Source: an uncultured Eubacteriales bacterium | GTDB taxonomy: Bacteria; Bacillota; Clostridia; Oscillospirales; Acutalibacteraceae | DNA: 37,827 nt | Assembly: GCA_949293815.1 (NCBI GenBank) | Contig: CASFEZ010000023.1 | Location: 1-37,827 of the forward strand | Direction of reading: 5' to 3' | Shown: one piece after another, positions 7,095 through 15,767 of the stretch | How the letters are laid out: each line of letters starts with the position of its first letter | Position numbering within the stretch: the first letter of the stretch is position 1 | Position numbers and translations under genes: made by a program | The notes under the pieces: model-generated | What the model was told of the DNA's origin: nothing | Database searches by the model: none | Seen by the model: only the letters and a program-made list of their open reading frames with translations

Positions 7095-8225
7095 TTATTC
7101 CTGATTTTCCGCCGCCAGCTTTTCCTGAGACTGCATTTTCAGATAGGCATTGATAAACCCGTCCAAATCGCCGTCCATCACCGCGTTGATATTGCCGTTT
7201 TCATAGCCCGTGCGGTGATCCTTCACCAGCGTATAGGGCATAAACACATAAGAGCGGATCTGGCTGCCCCAGCCAATTTCCTTCTGGTCGCCCTTGATGT
7301 CCTCGATTTTATCCAGGTTTTCCCGCTCTTTAATCTCCACCAGCTTGGATTTGAGCATTTTCATGGCAACCTCCCGGTTCTGGTGCTGGCTGCGCTCCAC
7401 CTGACAGGAAACAACAATGCCTGTCGGGATATGGGTCAGCCGCACCGCGGAGGAGGTTTTGTTCACCTTCTGCCCGCCCGCGCCGCTGGCACGGTACACA
7501 TCCATTTTAATATCCTCGGGCTTGATTTCCACTTCCACATTGTCGTCGATTTCAGGCATCACTTCCAGGGAAGCGAAAGAGGTGTGCCGCCGACCGGAAG
7601 CGTCGAAGGGGGATACGCGCACCAGCCGGTGGATGCCCATTTCGCTTTTCAGATAGCCATAGGCGTTTTCGCCCTCCACCAGAACGCTTGCGGATTTAAT
7701 GCCCGCTTCCTCGCCGTCCAACAGGTCAAGCGTGCTGACCTTAAAGCCATGGCGCTCGCCCCAGCGCACATACATACGGTAAAGCATCAATGCCCAGTCC
7801 TGCGCTTCGGTACCGCCGGCGCCCGCGTGGAAGTTCAAAATGGCGTTGTTGGCGTCGTATTCGCCGGAAAGCAAAGTTGTCAGGGTCAGGCGGTCAATCT
7901 CCGCCTGCACCTTTTTCACGCCTTCCTTGCATTCCTCCAGAAGCCCCTCGTCCTCTTCTTCATTGGCAAGCTCTATCAGCGTTAGGGTATCTTCATACAG
8001 CGATTTGATTGATTCATAATCCGCCACTCTGTTTTTCAAAGCACTGGTACGCTGTAAAACCTTTTGCGAGTTCTCCAAATTGTCCCAAAAGCCGTCCTGC
8101 GCCGCTTCGGCTTCCAGCGCGGCTATTTCCTGCCGCATTTTATCCAGCCCCAGCGCTTCGGCTAAATCTGCCAAAGGCTTTTCGGACTCCAAAAGCGTCA
8201 GGCGCAATTCCTCAAATTGTAACAT
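7095..8225 (-). CDS. prfB: Peptide chain release factor 2 (RF2)
   Basis: This 376-aa protein has the full RF2 layout: a helical N-terminal domain, the UGA-recognition tripeptide SPF at 205-207 (RVSPFDASG), and the catalytic GGQ at 250-252 (RASGAGGQKVNK) that triggers peptide release in the ribosomal centre. SPF rather than PxT identifies RF2, not RF1. The frame is uninterrupted: the usual programmed +1 frameshift site (CTT TGA C near codon 25) is absent and the region reads GCG CTG GGG CTG GAT, so UGA-dependent autoregulation is not available. The gene has its own strong promoter (8378-8406). Confidence 0.97.
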   Translation of the reverse strand: MLQFEELRLTLLESEKPLADLAEALGLDKMRQEIAALEAEAAQDGFWDNLENSQKVLQRTSALKNRVADYESIKSLYEDTLTLIELANEEEDEGLLEECKEGVKKVQAEIDRLTLTTLLSGEYDANNAILNFHAGAGGTEAQDWALMLYRMYVRWGERHGFKVSTLDLLDGEEAGIKSASVLVEGENAYGYLKSEMGIHRLVRVSPFDASGRRHTSFASLEVMPEIDDNVEVEIKPEDIKMDVYRASGAGGQKVNKTSSAVRLTHIPTGIVVSCQVERSQHQNREVAMKMLKSKLVEIKERENLDKIEDIKGDQKEIGWGSQIRSYVFMPYTLVKDHRTGYENGNINAVMDGDLDGFINAYLKMQSQEKLAAENQE

Positions 8226-8377
8226 ACTGTCTGTCCTTTCCTATATATGACCGATGGTTCACACGGTTTTTTTTCAACAACAGCGGCGCGTGCTGCCCGC
8301 CGCATCCCATTCAATCAAATACGATTCATCGCAAACCGCTCCCCGGTCAAAACATCTCATTCTGTCCATACCCATAT

Positions 8378-8406
8378 ATTATAAGCAAGAACGGGGTATA
8401 TGTCAA
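8378..8406 (-). promoter_or_regulatory. prfB promoter
   Basis: Read leftward: TTGACA at 8406-8401, a 17-bp spacer, TATAAT at 8383-8378. It matches consensus in both boxes and would give a leader of about 145 nt before the prfB ATG at 8225. The rest of the 8226-8528 gap shows nothing further except the promoter below. Confidence 0.88.
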
Positions 8407-8466
8407 ATAAAATCCGAGCAAATTGCCGTATCAAGGAAATTATTTGATAATCCGCACAAGATATGA

Positions 8467-8495
8467 TTGAAATTTTTCTGCGTATCGGTTAAAAT
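8467..8495 (+). promoter_or_regulatory. Promoter of the RING/zinc-ribbon gene
   Basis: TTGAAA at 8467-8472, a 17-bp spacer and TAAAAT at 8490-8495, followed by the GGAAGG ribosome site and the ATG at 8529. It may also drive galU and the genes after it, which follow on the same strand without an obvious terminator. Confidence 0.75.
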
Positions 8496-8528
8496 ATCCT
8501 TATCAACCACCGGGAAGGAAAATGAAGC

Positions 8529-9503
8529 ATGACTTTTCAAGATACAGAATGCCCGGTCTGTCACCGGGTATTCACCGCAGACGATGATGTAGTTGTCTGC
8601 CCGGACTGCGGCACACCCCATCACCGGGAATGCTGGCAGCAAACAGGGCACTGCGCCAACTGGGCGCGGCATGCGGGCGGCTATGCCTGGCAAAATCCAA
8701 ACGGGCAGGAAGAGCCGCCAAAGCCCCAGGAAGCCCTCCCCCATAAAAAAGTGCGCTGCGCCAATTGCGGCGCGTGGAACGAGCCGGGAACCAATGTATG
8801 CACCTCCTGCGGGGAGCGGGTCAACCGGGAAAATCGCGGAGACCGCCCGATGGGCTTCGGCTTCGGCGACCCGATGCTGAATGTGGACACGGTGCCCGAA
8901 AATGTACTGATTGACGGCATTCCCGCCGAGGAAACCGCAGCCTATGTGCGCGAAAACAGCACCCGCTATCTTTGGCATTTTATCAGCATGGATCGCCGGG
9001 ATTCTAAAATTAACTGGAACTGGGCGGCGGCGCTGTTTCGCCCATTTTGGCTTTTTTACCGCAAAATGTACGGCTGGGGCTTTTTATACCTTGCCGTTTT
9101 TCTGGTGATAATTGTCCTGACAACGCCGGGTGAAACCTTTTCCGCTTATCTTGAACTGTTACAGTCGGTAAAATCGATAGAGGATCCGGCAGCGATACCG
9201 GCACTATATGAACAATTCATAATGAATACCGCTCCCGCCGCTATTTGGCAGCAGACCCTTTCCTCTGCTTTTCAGACGATAAGCATGGTATTATTCGGGC
9301 TGTTCGGCGATGAGCTGTATAAGCGCAAAGTCAAAAAATCTATCCTTGCCCTGCGCCCGCAGGCATCGAGCATGGAGGAATATATGGCTCTTTTACAAAA
9401 AAAAGGCGGTGTTTCCATTCTGATGCTGCTTTTAACAGCTGTGCTTTCCGCCGCTGTTTCCTTTTTGGGCGTATTCCTTTCCTATTTATTGAGTCTATTG
9501 TAA
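8529..9503 (+). CDS. Prokaryotic RING finger / zinc-ribbon membrane protein with DUF2628-like region
   Basis: The N-terminus of this 324-aa protein is a RING-like zinc module (C8, C11, C24, C27, H31/H32, C35, C42), followed by a CxxC...CxxC zinc ribbon (C77, C80, C91, C94). After a linker comes WNWAAALFRPFWLFYRKMYGWG, typical of DUF2628 proteins, then two hydrophobic stretches around 183-200 and 232-262 and a C-terminal helix at about 298-322. The cytoplasmic zinc head may bind a protein or nucleic acid at the membrane; its job is not known. Prokaryotic RING domains of this type are described, but no ubiquitin-like partner is visible nearby. The start is set by GGAAGG. Confidence 0.8.
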   Translation: MTFQDTECPVCHRVFTADDDVVVCPDCGTPHHRECWQQTGHCANWARHAGGYAWQNPNGQEEPPKPQEALPHKKVRCANCGAWNEPGTNVCTSCGERVNRENRGDRPMGFGFGDPMLNVDTVPENVLIDGIPAEETAAYVRENSTRYLWHFISMDRRDSKINWNWAAALFRPFWLFYRKMYGWGFLYLAVFLVIIVLTTPGETFSAYLELLQSVKSIEDPAAIPALYEQFIMNTAPAAIWQQTLSSAFQTISMVLFGLFGDELYKRKVKKSILALRPQASSMEEYMALLQKKGGVSILMLLLTAVLSAAVSFLGVFLSYLLSLL

Positions 9504-9549
9504 CCGGTCAAAGCAAAAGCAAAGAAACAACACAAAGGAGTGTTTTTTT

Positions 9550-10425
9550 ATGAAAATCACAAAAGCTGTTATCCCCGCAGCGGGGCTCGGCACCCGCGTA
9601 TTGCCAGCCTCCAAGGCTGTGCCCAAGGAGATGCTGAACATTGTTGACAAGCCCGCCATTCAGTATCTGGTGGAGGAAGCGGCGGCATCCGGCATTACCG
9701 ATATCCTTATCATCACCAACCGCGGCAAGGAGGTCATAGAAAACCACTTTGACTATTCCTTTGAGCTGGAAGCCGGCCTGAAGAAAAATCCCGCAAAGCA
9801 GAAGATATATGACCAGGTTCATGCTGTGGCGGATTTGGCTAATATCTATTATGTACGCCAGAAAGAAACCAACGGCCTTGCGCACGCGCTGTTAAAAGCG
9901 GAGGCTTTTGCGGCAGGCGAACCGTTCGCGGTATTATACGGTGACGATGTTATTATCGGCGACGACCCCGCCACCGCCCAGCTTTGCCGCGCCTATGAAA
10001 AATACGGCAAATGCACCGTCGGCGTCAACGAATGCCCCCGGGAAGAAATTCACAAATACTGCTCGCTGGATGTCACCCCGCTGGAAGAACGGGTGATGGA
10101 TGTCCACCGCATTATTGAAAAGCCGGAAGAGGACGAAATTATGTCCCTGTTCGCCATTCTTGGCAGAAATGTCCTTTCGCCGGAAATCTTTGATTACATC
10201 CGCTTAACCCCGCCCAACCCGAAGAGCGGCGAAGTGTATCTGACTGATGCGTTCAACACCATGGGCGCGGAAGGGAAGCTGACCGCCGTCAATTTCACCG
10301 GCAAACGCTATGACATGGGCGATAAATTCGGCATTATGGAGGCCAATTGCGAAGTGGCGCTGAACCACCCGGAGATCGGCGCAAAATTCCGCGCTTATCT
10401 CAAGGAGCTGGCAAAAACGCTGTAA
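9550..10425 (+). CDS. galU: UTP-glucose-1-phosphate uridylyltransferase
   Basis: This 291-aa protein has the full length and motifs of GalU: the nucleotide-binding GLGTRVLPASKAVPKEML (12-29), the conserved YGDDVI segment, and the IIEKP and KSGEVYLTDA segments around the sugar site. It makes UDP-glucose from UTP and glucose-1-phosphate in the cytoplasm, for envelope polysaccharides, glycolipids and galactose use. The ATG at 9550 follows AAAGGAG. It sits 46 bp after the RING gene and 39 bp before the metallo-hydrolase gene, so it may be part of a longer transcript, though these products share no obvious pathway. Confidence 0.96.
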   Translation: MKITKAVIPAAGLGTRVLPASKAVPKEMLNIVDKPAIQYLVEEAAASGITDILIITNRGKEVIENHFDYSFELEAGLKKNPAKQKIYDQVHAVADLANIYYVRQKETNGLAHALLKAEAFAAGEPFAVLYGDDVIIGDDPATAQLCRAYEKYGKCTVGVNECPREEIHKYCSLDVTPLEERVMDVHRIIEKPEEDEIMSLFAILGRNVLSPEIFDYIRLTPPNPKSGEVYLTDAFNTMGAEGKLTAVNFTGKRYDMGDKFGIMEANCEVALNHPEIGAKFRAYLKELAKTL

Positions 10426-10464
10426 ACGGCTTGGATTTGGGATGTTGCAAGAGGAGGAAAGAGC

Positions 10465-11304
10465 ATGAAATTTCAGTTTTTGGGAACGGCAGCGGCGGAG
10501 GGGATTCCCGGCTTGTTCTGTAATTGCCCGACCTGCCAAAGAACCCGGGCCGCCGGGGGGAAGAACTTCCGCTCCCGGGCGCAGGCGATAATCAACGAGG
10601 ATCTGCTTTTGGACTTCGGTCCGGATACCTATATGCATGTCTGCCGGTTCGGGTTGGATTTATCCAAAATCCGCCACCTGCTGATTACCCATGCCCACGA
10701 CGACCATCTGACCCCGACCGAGCTGGCGTACCGTATCAACGGTTATGCATACCTTACGGGCGACAAAGAAAACGATGACAGCGACTTCCCGCAGCTGGAG
10801 ATGTACATATCCGAGCAGTCTCTTTCCTTTGTCCCGGAAAATCTTCAAAAAATCGAGCCGCTGCGCATACATACGGTCAAAGCATTTGAACCGTTCTCTG
10901 CCGGAAATTATACCGTCACGCCCTATACGGCCATGCATGCGCCGGGCTACGGGGCGCTGTTCTACAGCATTTCGGACGGTGAAAAAACCGTGCTCTACGC
11001 CCACGATACCGGTCTGTTCCCGGCGGATACCGTTGCTTATCTGAAACAAACCGAACAGCGGTTCGATATGGTTTCGCTGGACTGCACCGGCATGAAAAAT
11101 CCCTGCGGCGATCACCATATGGGCATTGAAAACGCTGCCAGGATGAAAGCGCTGCTGACCGAAATCGGCTGCGCGGGGGAAAACACCCGCTGGTTTGTCA
11201 ACCATTTTTCCCACAACGGCGAGTGCACCCACGATGAATTTGTACCCCTGGCGGCGGAATATGGCTTTGAAGTTTCCTACGATGGTCTGACGCTGGAGAT
11301 TTGA
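10465..11304 (+). CDS. PhnP-like metallo-beta-lactamase-fold hydrolase
   Basis: This 279-aa protein has the HxHxDH metal site at H76-x-H78-x-D80-H81 (THAHDDHL) and a cysteine cluster near the N-terminus (C19, C21, C24). That cluster is the structural zinc site seen in PhnP-type phosphodiesterases. Further histidines (HDTG, HHMG, NHFSH) complete the dinuclear centre. By family it would hydrolyse a cyclic phosphate or other phosphodiester, but the substrate is unknown and no phosphonate operon is nearby. The start follows GAGGAGGAAAG. The next gene begins one base after the stop, indicating a tight operon with the rRNA methyltransferase. Confidence 0.87.
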   Translation: MKFQFLGTAAAEGIPGLFCNCPTCQRTRAAGGKNFRSRAQAIINEDLLLDFGPDTYMHVCRFGLDLSKIRHLLITHAHDDHLTPTELAYRINGYAYLTGDKENDDSDFPQLEMYISEQSLSFVPENLQKIEPLRIHTVKAFEPFSAGNYTVTPYTAMHAPGYGALFYSISDGEKTVLYAHDTGLFPADTVAYLKQTEQRFDMVSLDCTGMKNPCGDHHMGIENAARMKALLTEIGCAGENTRWFVNHFSHNGECTHDEFVPLAAEYGFEVSYDGLTLEI

Positions 11305-11305
11305 T

Positions 11306-12676
11306 ATGCCCTACCAGAAAAACGATGAATTTCAACTGCAAATTGACGGCTACACCGCAGAAGGCAGCGGCGTTGGTCATCCGGACGGTTTCGCCGTATT
11401 TGTGCCGGGCGGCGCAAAGGGCGATACCGTTCTTTGTCATGTCATCAAAGCAAAAAAGAACTACGCCGTTGCCAGGATAAAAGAGCTGCTTACCCCGTCG
11501 CCGCACCGCATTGAGCCGGACTGCCCGGTCTTTGCGCGCTGCGGCGGCTGTGTTTACCGGCACATCACATACGAGGAGGAACTGCGCCTGAAGCGGCAGC
11601 GGGTAGAGGACTGCTTTGCCCGCCTGGGGCATTTGCAGATCGCGGTGCAGCCGGTAATTGGCGGGGCGCGTACCCGTTACCGCAACAAGGCCCAGTATCC
11701 TGTATCGCAGGATGAAAACGGGCTGCAGATTGGCTTTTACGCCGAGCGGAGCCATCGGGTGATTGACTGCAAGGACTGCCTGTTGGAACCGGCGGAATTT
11801 GCCCAAATCAACGACATTTTTCGCATATTTATTACAAAACACCATATTTCCATCTATGATGAGCGCACCGGAAAGGGTCTTTTGCGGCATATCTACCTGC
11901 GCAAAGCCTTCGCCACCGGCGAAATCATGGTCACCGCCGTGATAAACGGCGAAACACTTCCTCATGCTGATGCGCTGATTGACATGCTGACAAAATCTAT
12001 TCCCGCCATCAAGAGCATTTACAGCAATACCAATCCCGAAAAAACCAATGTGGTGCTGGGCAAAACCTGCCGCCTGGTTTGGGGAAAGGGAACCATCGAG
12101 GACGAGCTCTGCGGTCTGCGCTTGCAGCTGCACCCGCTGTCTTTCTATCAGGTCAACCACGACCAGACAGAGCTTCTCTACCGCAAGGCGGCCCAAATGC
12201 TGGGGTTGACCGGCGAGGAGACCCTATTGGATTTATACTGCGGCGCGGGTACCATCGGGCTGTCCATGGCGCAACAGGTCAAACGCCTGATTGGTGTGGA
12301 GGTCGTGCCCGAAGCCATTGCAAGCGCCAAAGAAAACGCCCGCCGCAATGGCATTGCCCATGCCGAGTTTCTCTGTGCCGACGCGGAAACTGCCGCTGCC
12401 CAGCTACAACAGGCAGGCATCAATCCGGATGTGGTCATTGTAGACCCCCCAAGAAAAGGCTGCGGCGCCACCCTGCCGCAAACCATCGACCGCATGAACC
12501 CAAAAAAGCTGCTGTACATCTCCTGCGACCCCGCCACCCTGGCGCGCGACTGCGCCGCCCTCGCTGACTTAGGCTGGCAAATCCAATCCGCCGCACCCAT
12601 AGATCTCTTCCCCGGGACAGCGCATGTTGAGACGGTGTGTTTGCTTTCCAAACTTAAAAAAGATAAACATATCTAA
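11306..12676 (+). CDS. rlmD: 23S rRNA (uracil-C5)-methyltransferase, RlmD/RlmCD type
   Basis: This 456-aa protein has the three parts of the TrmA/RlmD family. These are an N-terminal TRAM domain (about 5-62), iron-sulfur cysteines C73, C79, C82 and C155/C158, and a Rossmann methyltransferase domain with the SAM loop DLYCGAGTIGL (309-319), PPRKGCG (381-387) and the catalytic C407 in YISCDPATLARD. It methylates C5 of uridine in 23S rRNA; Firmicutes members often modify two sites, so the exact site is not certain. It begins one base after the preceding stop, with GGAG inside that gene. The base composition drops sharply right after it. Confidence 0.93.
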   Translation: MPYQKNDEFQLQIDGYTAEGSGVGHPDGFAVFVPGGAKGDTVLCHVIKAKKNYAVARIKELLTPSPHRIEPDCPVFARCGGCVYRHITYEEELRLKRQRVEDCFARLGHLQIAVQPVIGGARTRYRNKAQYPVSQDENGLQIGFYAERSHRVIDCKDCLLEPAEFAQINDIFRIFITKHHISIYDERTGKGLLRHIYLRKAFATGEIMVTAVINGETLPHADALIDMLTKSIPAIKSIYSNTNPEKTNVVLGKTCRLVWGKGTIEDELCGLRLQLHPLSFYQVNHDQTELLYRKAAQMLGLTGEETLLDLYCGAGTIGLSMAQQVKRLIGVEVVPEAIASAKENARRNGIAHAEFLCADAETAAAQLQQAGINPDVVIVDPPRKGCGATLPQTIDRMNPKKLLYISCDPATLARDCAALADLGWQIQSAAPIDLFPGTAHVETVCLLSKLKKDKHI

Positions 12677-12866
12677 GTGAAACTGAATAGGTATGAGCTT
12701 GGTTGTTGCGAAGGGTAAAGCAACTTATGTAGGTAATGAGAGATTGCATTCCGGAGCATAGCACAATTGATTAAAAGTCAGTAATTTATATGTTACATAC
12801 GTAAAGACAGTATTAAATATGTTAAAATATTTCAATATAATTTATTTATCAAATAGGAGATTAAGC

Positions 12867-13883
12867 ATGGCAAAAGATTTAACAAATTCAAGACTAGACA
12901 GACAAAATATATTAAATAATGAAATTGCATTAGAAGAGATACAACAAAAGTCAGGAATAGACGGTATTTTATGGAATGGTAAAGTATTTATAACTCGTGA
13001 AATGGCAGCTAATTTTTTTGAAGTTGACATAAGAACAATTAGTCGTTATTTGGAACAAAATGGAGAAGAGCTTTCTGCAAATGGATATCAGGTGCTTCGT
13101 GGGAAAAATTTAAAAGCTTTTTTAGAATCTGCAAAAAAATCAGGTAAGGACATTTATGTCCCTACCAAAACAACAGTACTTGGAGTGTTTGATTTTCGCG
13201 CATTTTTAAATATGGCTATGCTTTTATCTGAAAGTGATAAGGCAAGAGCGCTGCGACAGTTGATGTTGGATATAGTTATTGACCTTATTAACCGTAAAAC
13301 CGGCGGTGGAACGAAATATATCAATCAGCGAGATAAAGACTTTCTTTACTCCTCTTTGCAAGAAGATAGTTATCGCAGGCAATTTACTGATGCGTTAAAA
13401 AATTACGTTGAAGATAGTCGATATAAATACGCTCATTTTACTGATATGATATATATAAGCATATTTAAGGAGAAAGCAAAAGAATACAAGAAAATTCTGG
13501 ACTTAAAAGCAAGTGATAAGGTTCGAGATACTTTTTATAGTGAAATATTGGATATTATCGCTGCTTATGAGAGCGGTCTTGCGGATGCTATAAAGCATGA
13601 ATATGAACGAGTTGGTCACATTTTATCGCAACAAGAAACAGAAAAAGTGTTTAGATGTTTTGAAAATATGGCATTGTGGAAGCCACTTATCCAACGCGGA
13701 CGAGTAAAAATGGCAAGTCGCGATATGGCATTAAGGGATGCGTTTCATTATCAATTATCAGAGTATATACAACCTCTTGATAAAGAAGAATATCAAAAAT
13801 TTCTGGGTGCTGCTGGAGATGAATTGGACAAGCTGATGCAGGAAAATAAAGAGGTTTTACGCAGGTTGAAGGAGCGTGATTAA
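12867..13883 (+). CDS. RhuM-family protein, putative antitoxin or regulator of a Fic/Doc pair
   Basis: This 338-aa protein resembles the RhuM virulence-protein family. The N-terminal region contains a helix-turn-helix-like segment (ITREMAANFFEVDIRTISRYLEQN, about 43-66), a middle part with DFRAFLNMAMLLSESDKARALRQLML, and a charged helical C-terminus. The ATG at 12867 follows AGGAGA; an earlier in-frame start at 12819 lies in the promoter region. It ends directly against the Fic gene start (TAA then ATG). The tight coupling suggests a toxin-antitoxin-like module in which this protein neutralises or regulates the Fic enzyme (inference). The gene is strikingly AT-rich compared with galU or rlmD, a sign of transfer. 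Confidence 0.8.
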   Translation: MAKDLTNSRLDRQNILNNEIALEEIQQKSGIDGILWNGKVFITREMAANFFEVDIRTISRYLEQNGEELSANGYQVLRGKNLKAFLESAKKSGKDIYVPTKTTVLGVFDFRAFLNMAMLLSESDKARALRQLMLDIVIDLINRKTGGGTKYINQRDKDFLYSSLQEDSYRRQFTDALKNYVEDSRYKYAHFTDMIYISIFKEKAKEYKKILDLKASDKVRDTFYSEILDIIAAYESGLADAIKHEYERVGHILSQQETEKVFRCFENMALWKPLIQRGRVKMASRDMALRDAFHYQLSEYIQPLDKEEYQKFLGAAGDELDKLMQENKEVLRRLKERD

Positions 13884-14324
13884 ATGGATGGAATCATTTA
13901 TTTAACGCTCGAACAAGCAGAGGTAATACATAAAAAAACGATCAAGTATAGTGGCGGGGGAATCTATGAGTCTCTGGATATCGGAAAGCTTGACAGTGTT
14001 TTGCAGCATATACAAAACGATGAATATTATCCGACATTTGTGGATAAGTTGACACATTTATTCTTTTGCACCTGCAAATTTCATTGTTTTGCTGACGGCA
14101 ATAAAAGGCTTGCAATTACACTATCGTTGCAGTTTCTATTATTTAATGGGTATCTGGGAATTGCAAAGAATTTTATGTCAATTACAGAAAACATTAGCTA
14201 TCATGTCGCTGCTGGGAAAATAAATAAAGAACTTCTTCATAAAATAATGACGGCTATTATGGATGGCACATATGAACAAAATGAAACGCTTAAGATTGAG
14301 ATAATGAATGCTATTGCAGAGTAG
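13884..14324 (+). CDS. Fic/Doc (death-on-curing) family protein, putative toxin
   Basis: This 146-aa protein carries the Fic core HCFADGNKR at 67-75 (consensus HxFx[D/E]GNxxR), with the catalytic H67 and the phosphate-anchoring GN-KR. The small size and N-terminal YLTLEQAEVIH fit the Doc subgroup, whose founding member phosphorylates EF-Tu; other Fic proteins transfer AMP. No inhibitory [S/T]xxxE[G/N] helix is obvious inside the protein, so control is probably by the adjacent RhuM-family partner. It begins immediately after the RhuM stop with AAGGAG in that gene's 3' end. AT-rich like its partner. Toxicity has not been shown. Confidence 0.85.
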   Translation: MDGIIYLTLEQAEVIHKKTIKYSGGGIYESLDIGKLDSVLQHIQNDEYYPTFVDKLTHLFFCTCKFHCFADGNKRLAITLSLQFLLFNGYLGIAKNFMSITENISYHVAAGKINKELLHKIMTAIMDGTYEQNETLKIEIMNAIAE

Positions 14325-14430
14325 TTGACTAAGAGTATAATTATTACTATTGCTAGAGAGAGAAAGTTTGGACAATAGTGAACATGTCGAAAATGTTGCA
14401 TTGATATCAAAAGCAAAAGGAAAAGGATAG

Positions 14431-15030
14431 ATGCAAGAGCCTATTATAACAGATATTTCAAATTTTATATTCGTTTCAGAACAGCCTGAAAAAGCGGATG
14501 CTATCTTTTTGCCGGGAGGCTCACATCCACAGCAACCCGAATATGCAGCGGAGCTTTATCATAAAGGATTAGCAAAATGGCTGATTCCTTCGGGCGGCAT
14601 CAGTGTTAAGAGGGATAAATGGCCCGGTGTTCGCTCAAAAGCGGATATTTATAATAAAAACTATCATTCAGATTGCGAATTTTTTACAGATGTACTTGTA
14701 AAAAACGGTGTTCCGATTGATGTGATTATTGAAGAAAATAAATCAGGGCATACTCGTGACAATGCCTTTCTCTCACGAAAAGCTGTTGACAAAAAAGGCA
14801 TTGAAATAAAAACTGCCATCATTGTATGCAAAGCATTTCATGCTCGGCGTTGTCTTATGCTGTATCAAATGGCATTTCCTGATGTTAAAATAAAGGTCTG
14901 TCCGGTCCATTGCTATAATATTACAAAAGACAACTGGTATCAAACCGAAGAAGGTATTGACCGTGTACTTGGAGAGCTCGCTCGATGTGGCAATCAATTT
15001 GTCGGGGATGTTAAGGAATACTTACTTTGA
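14431..15030 (+). CDS. YdcF-family (DUF218) protein
   Basis: This 199-aa protein matches the DUF218/YdcF fold: DAIFLPGGS near the N-terminus, a second strand KWLIPSGG, the acidic ENKSGHTRDNA segment, AIIVCKAFHARRC, and a C-terminal helix ending in EYLL. E. coli YdcF binds SAM and a related protein, SanA, affects envelope permeability, but no firm reaction is known. There is no membrane anchor here, unlike many members. It follows the Fic gene by 106 bp, starts behind AAAAGGAAAAGGA, and shares the AT-rich composition, so it probably belongs to the same acquired segment. Confidence 0.8.
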   Translation: MQEPIITDISNFIFVSEQPEKADAIFLPGGSHPQQPEYAAELYHKGLAKWLIPSGGISVKRDKWPGVRSKADIYNKNYHSDCEFFTDVLVKNGVPIDVIIEENKSGHTRDNAFLSRKAVDKKGIEIKTAIIVCKAFHARRCLMLYQMAFPDVKIKVCPVHCYNITKDNWYQTEEGIDRVLGELARCGNQFVGDVKEYLL

Positions 15031-15069
15031 TTGCCGATATATTCCCAGTGAAAGGAAAAAGATGTTTAC

Positions 15070-15738
15070 ATGACCAAAATCGAGCTTTCTGCTTCAGTAC
15101 TTAAAAAACTGTTTCAAAATGTTTACTTTATTCATGGCACGGCATACGCCGGCAAATCCACCATGGTGAAGCTGCTCGCCGAAAAATATCAAGGTATTTG
15201 CTGCGGTGAAAATTATATTGATCCATACCTGCCGCTGCTGAATCCGGACGAGCATCCCAACCTGTGTTATTTTCAAACCATGGCAAGCTGGCAGGAATTT
15301 GTCAGCCGCTCCCCGGAGCAGTACGAAGCCTGGCTGCGCGGGTGCGCCGCCGAAGGGACGGAACTGGAAATCATGGAGCTGCTGCGCTGCTGCCAGGAAA
15401 ACAAAAGCATCTTTGTTGACACCAATATTCCCCTTTCCATTTTGCATCAAATCTCGGATTATCATCATGTTGCGGTGATGACAGCCGCGCCGTCTGTTTC
15501 GGTCAGCCTCTTTTTTGAACGGGAAGACCGGGAAAAACAGTTCTTATACCGGCAAATTTTGGCTTCCAATGAGCCTGAAAAAACCATGAAAAACTTTCGC
15601 GCCTGTCTTCAGCGAATCAACAGCGAAGAAAACAGGGCGGCATTTGAAAACAGCGGATTTTTTGTGCTCCGCCGGGATGATGCGCGCACCCCGCAGGAAA
15701 CCCTGCAAATCATAGAACACCATTTTCAGCTCGGCTGA
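15070..15738 (+). CDS. P-loop kinase/ATPase-like protein, substrate unknown
   Basis: This 222-aa protein has a Walker A loop GTAYAGKST (23-31) preceded by a hydrophobic strand (NVYFIHG), and SIFVDTNIP at about 117-125 as a likely Walker B strand. The size and layout resemble nucleoside or shikimate kinase-type P-loop enzymes, including a basic FFEREDREKQFLYRQ segment that could be a lid. The substrate cannot be assigned. It starts 39 bp after the YdcF stop behind GAAAGG, but its base composition is back to the GC-richer chromosomal level, so it probably lies outside the AT-rich island. The GNAT gene follows 29 bp downstream. Confidence 0.72.
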   Translation: MTKIELSASVLKKLFQNVYFIHGTAYAGKSTMVKLLAEKYQGICCGENYIDPYLPLLNPDEHPNLCYFQTMASWQEFVSRSPEQYEAWLRGCAAEGTELEIMELLRCCQENKSIFVDTNIPLSILHQISDYHHVAVMTAAPSVSVSLFFEREDREKQFLYRQILASNEPEKTMKNFRACLQRINSEENRAAFENSGFFVLRRDDARTPQETLQIIEHHFQLG

Positions 15739-15767
15739 GAACTGTTTTTATAGCAGAAAGGGTTTAT

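Noticed and set aside
7062-7985. A 307-codon plus-strand frame opposite prfB
   Set aside because: Antisense shadow of a certain gene; it begins within the terminator region and has no ribosome site or family motif.
11198-12196. A 332-codon minus-strand frame opposite the rRNA methyltransferase
   Set aside because: Antisense to a gene with complete catalytic motifs; the composition follows the reverse complement of its codons.
12819-12866. Upstream extension of the RhuM-family gene
   Set aside because: The segment is promoter-like AT-rich sequence, and AGGAGA stands at the right distance from the ATG at 12867.
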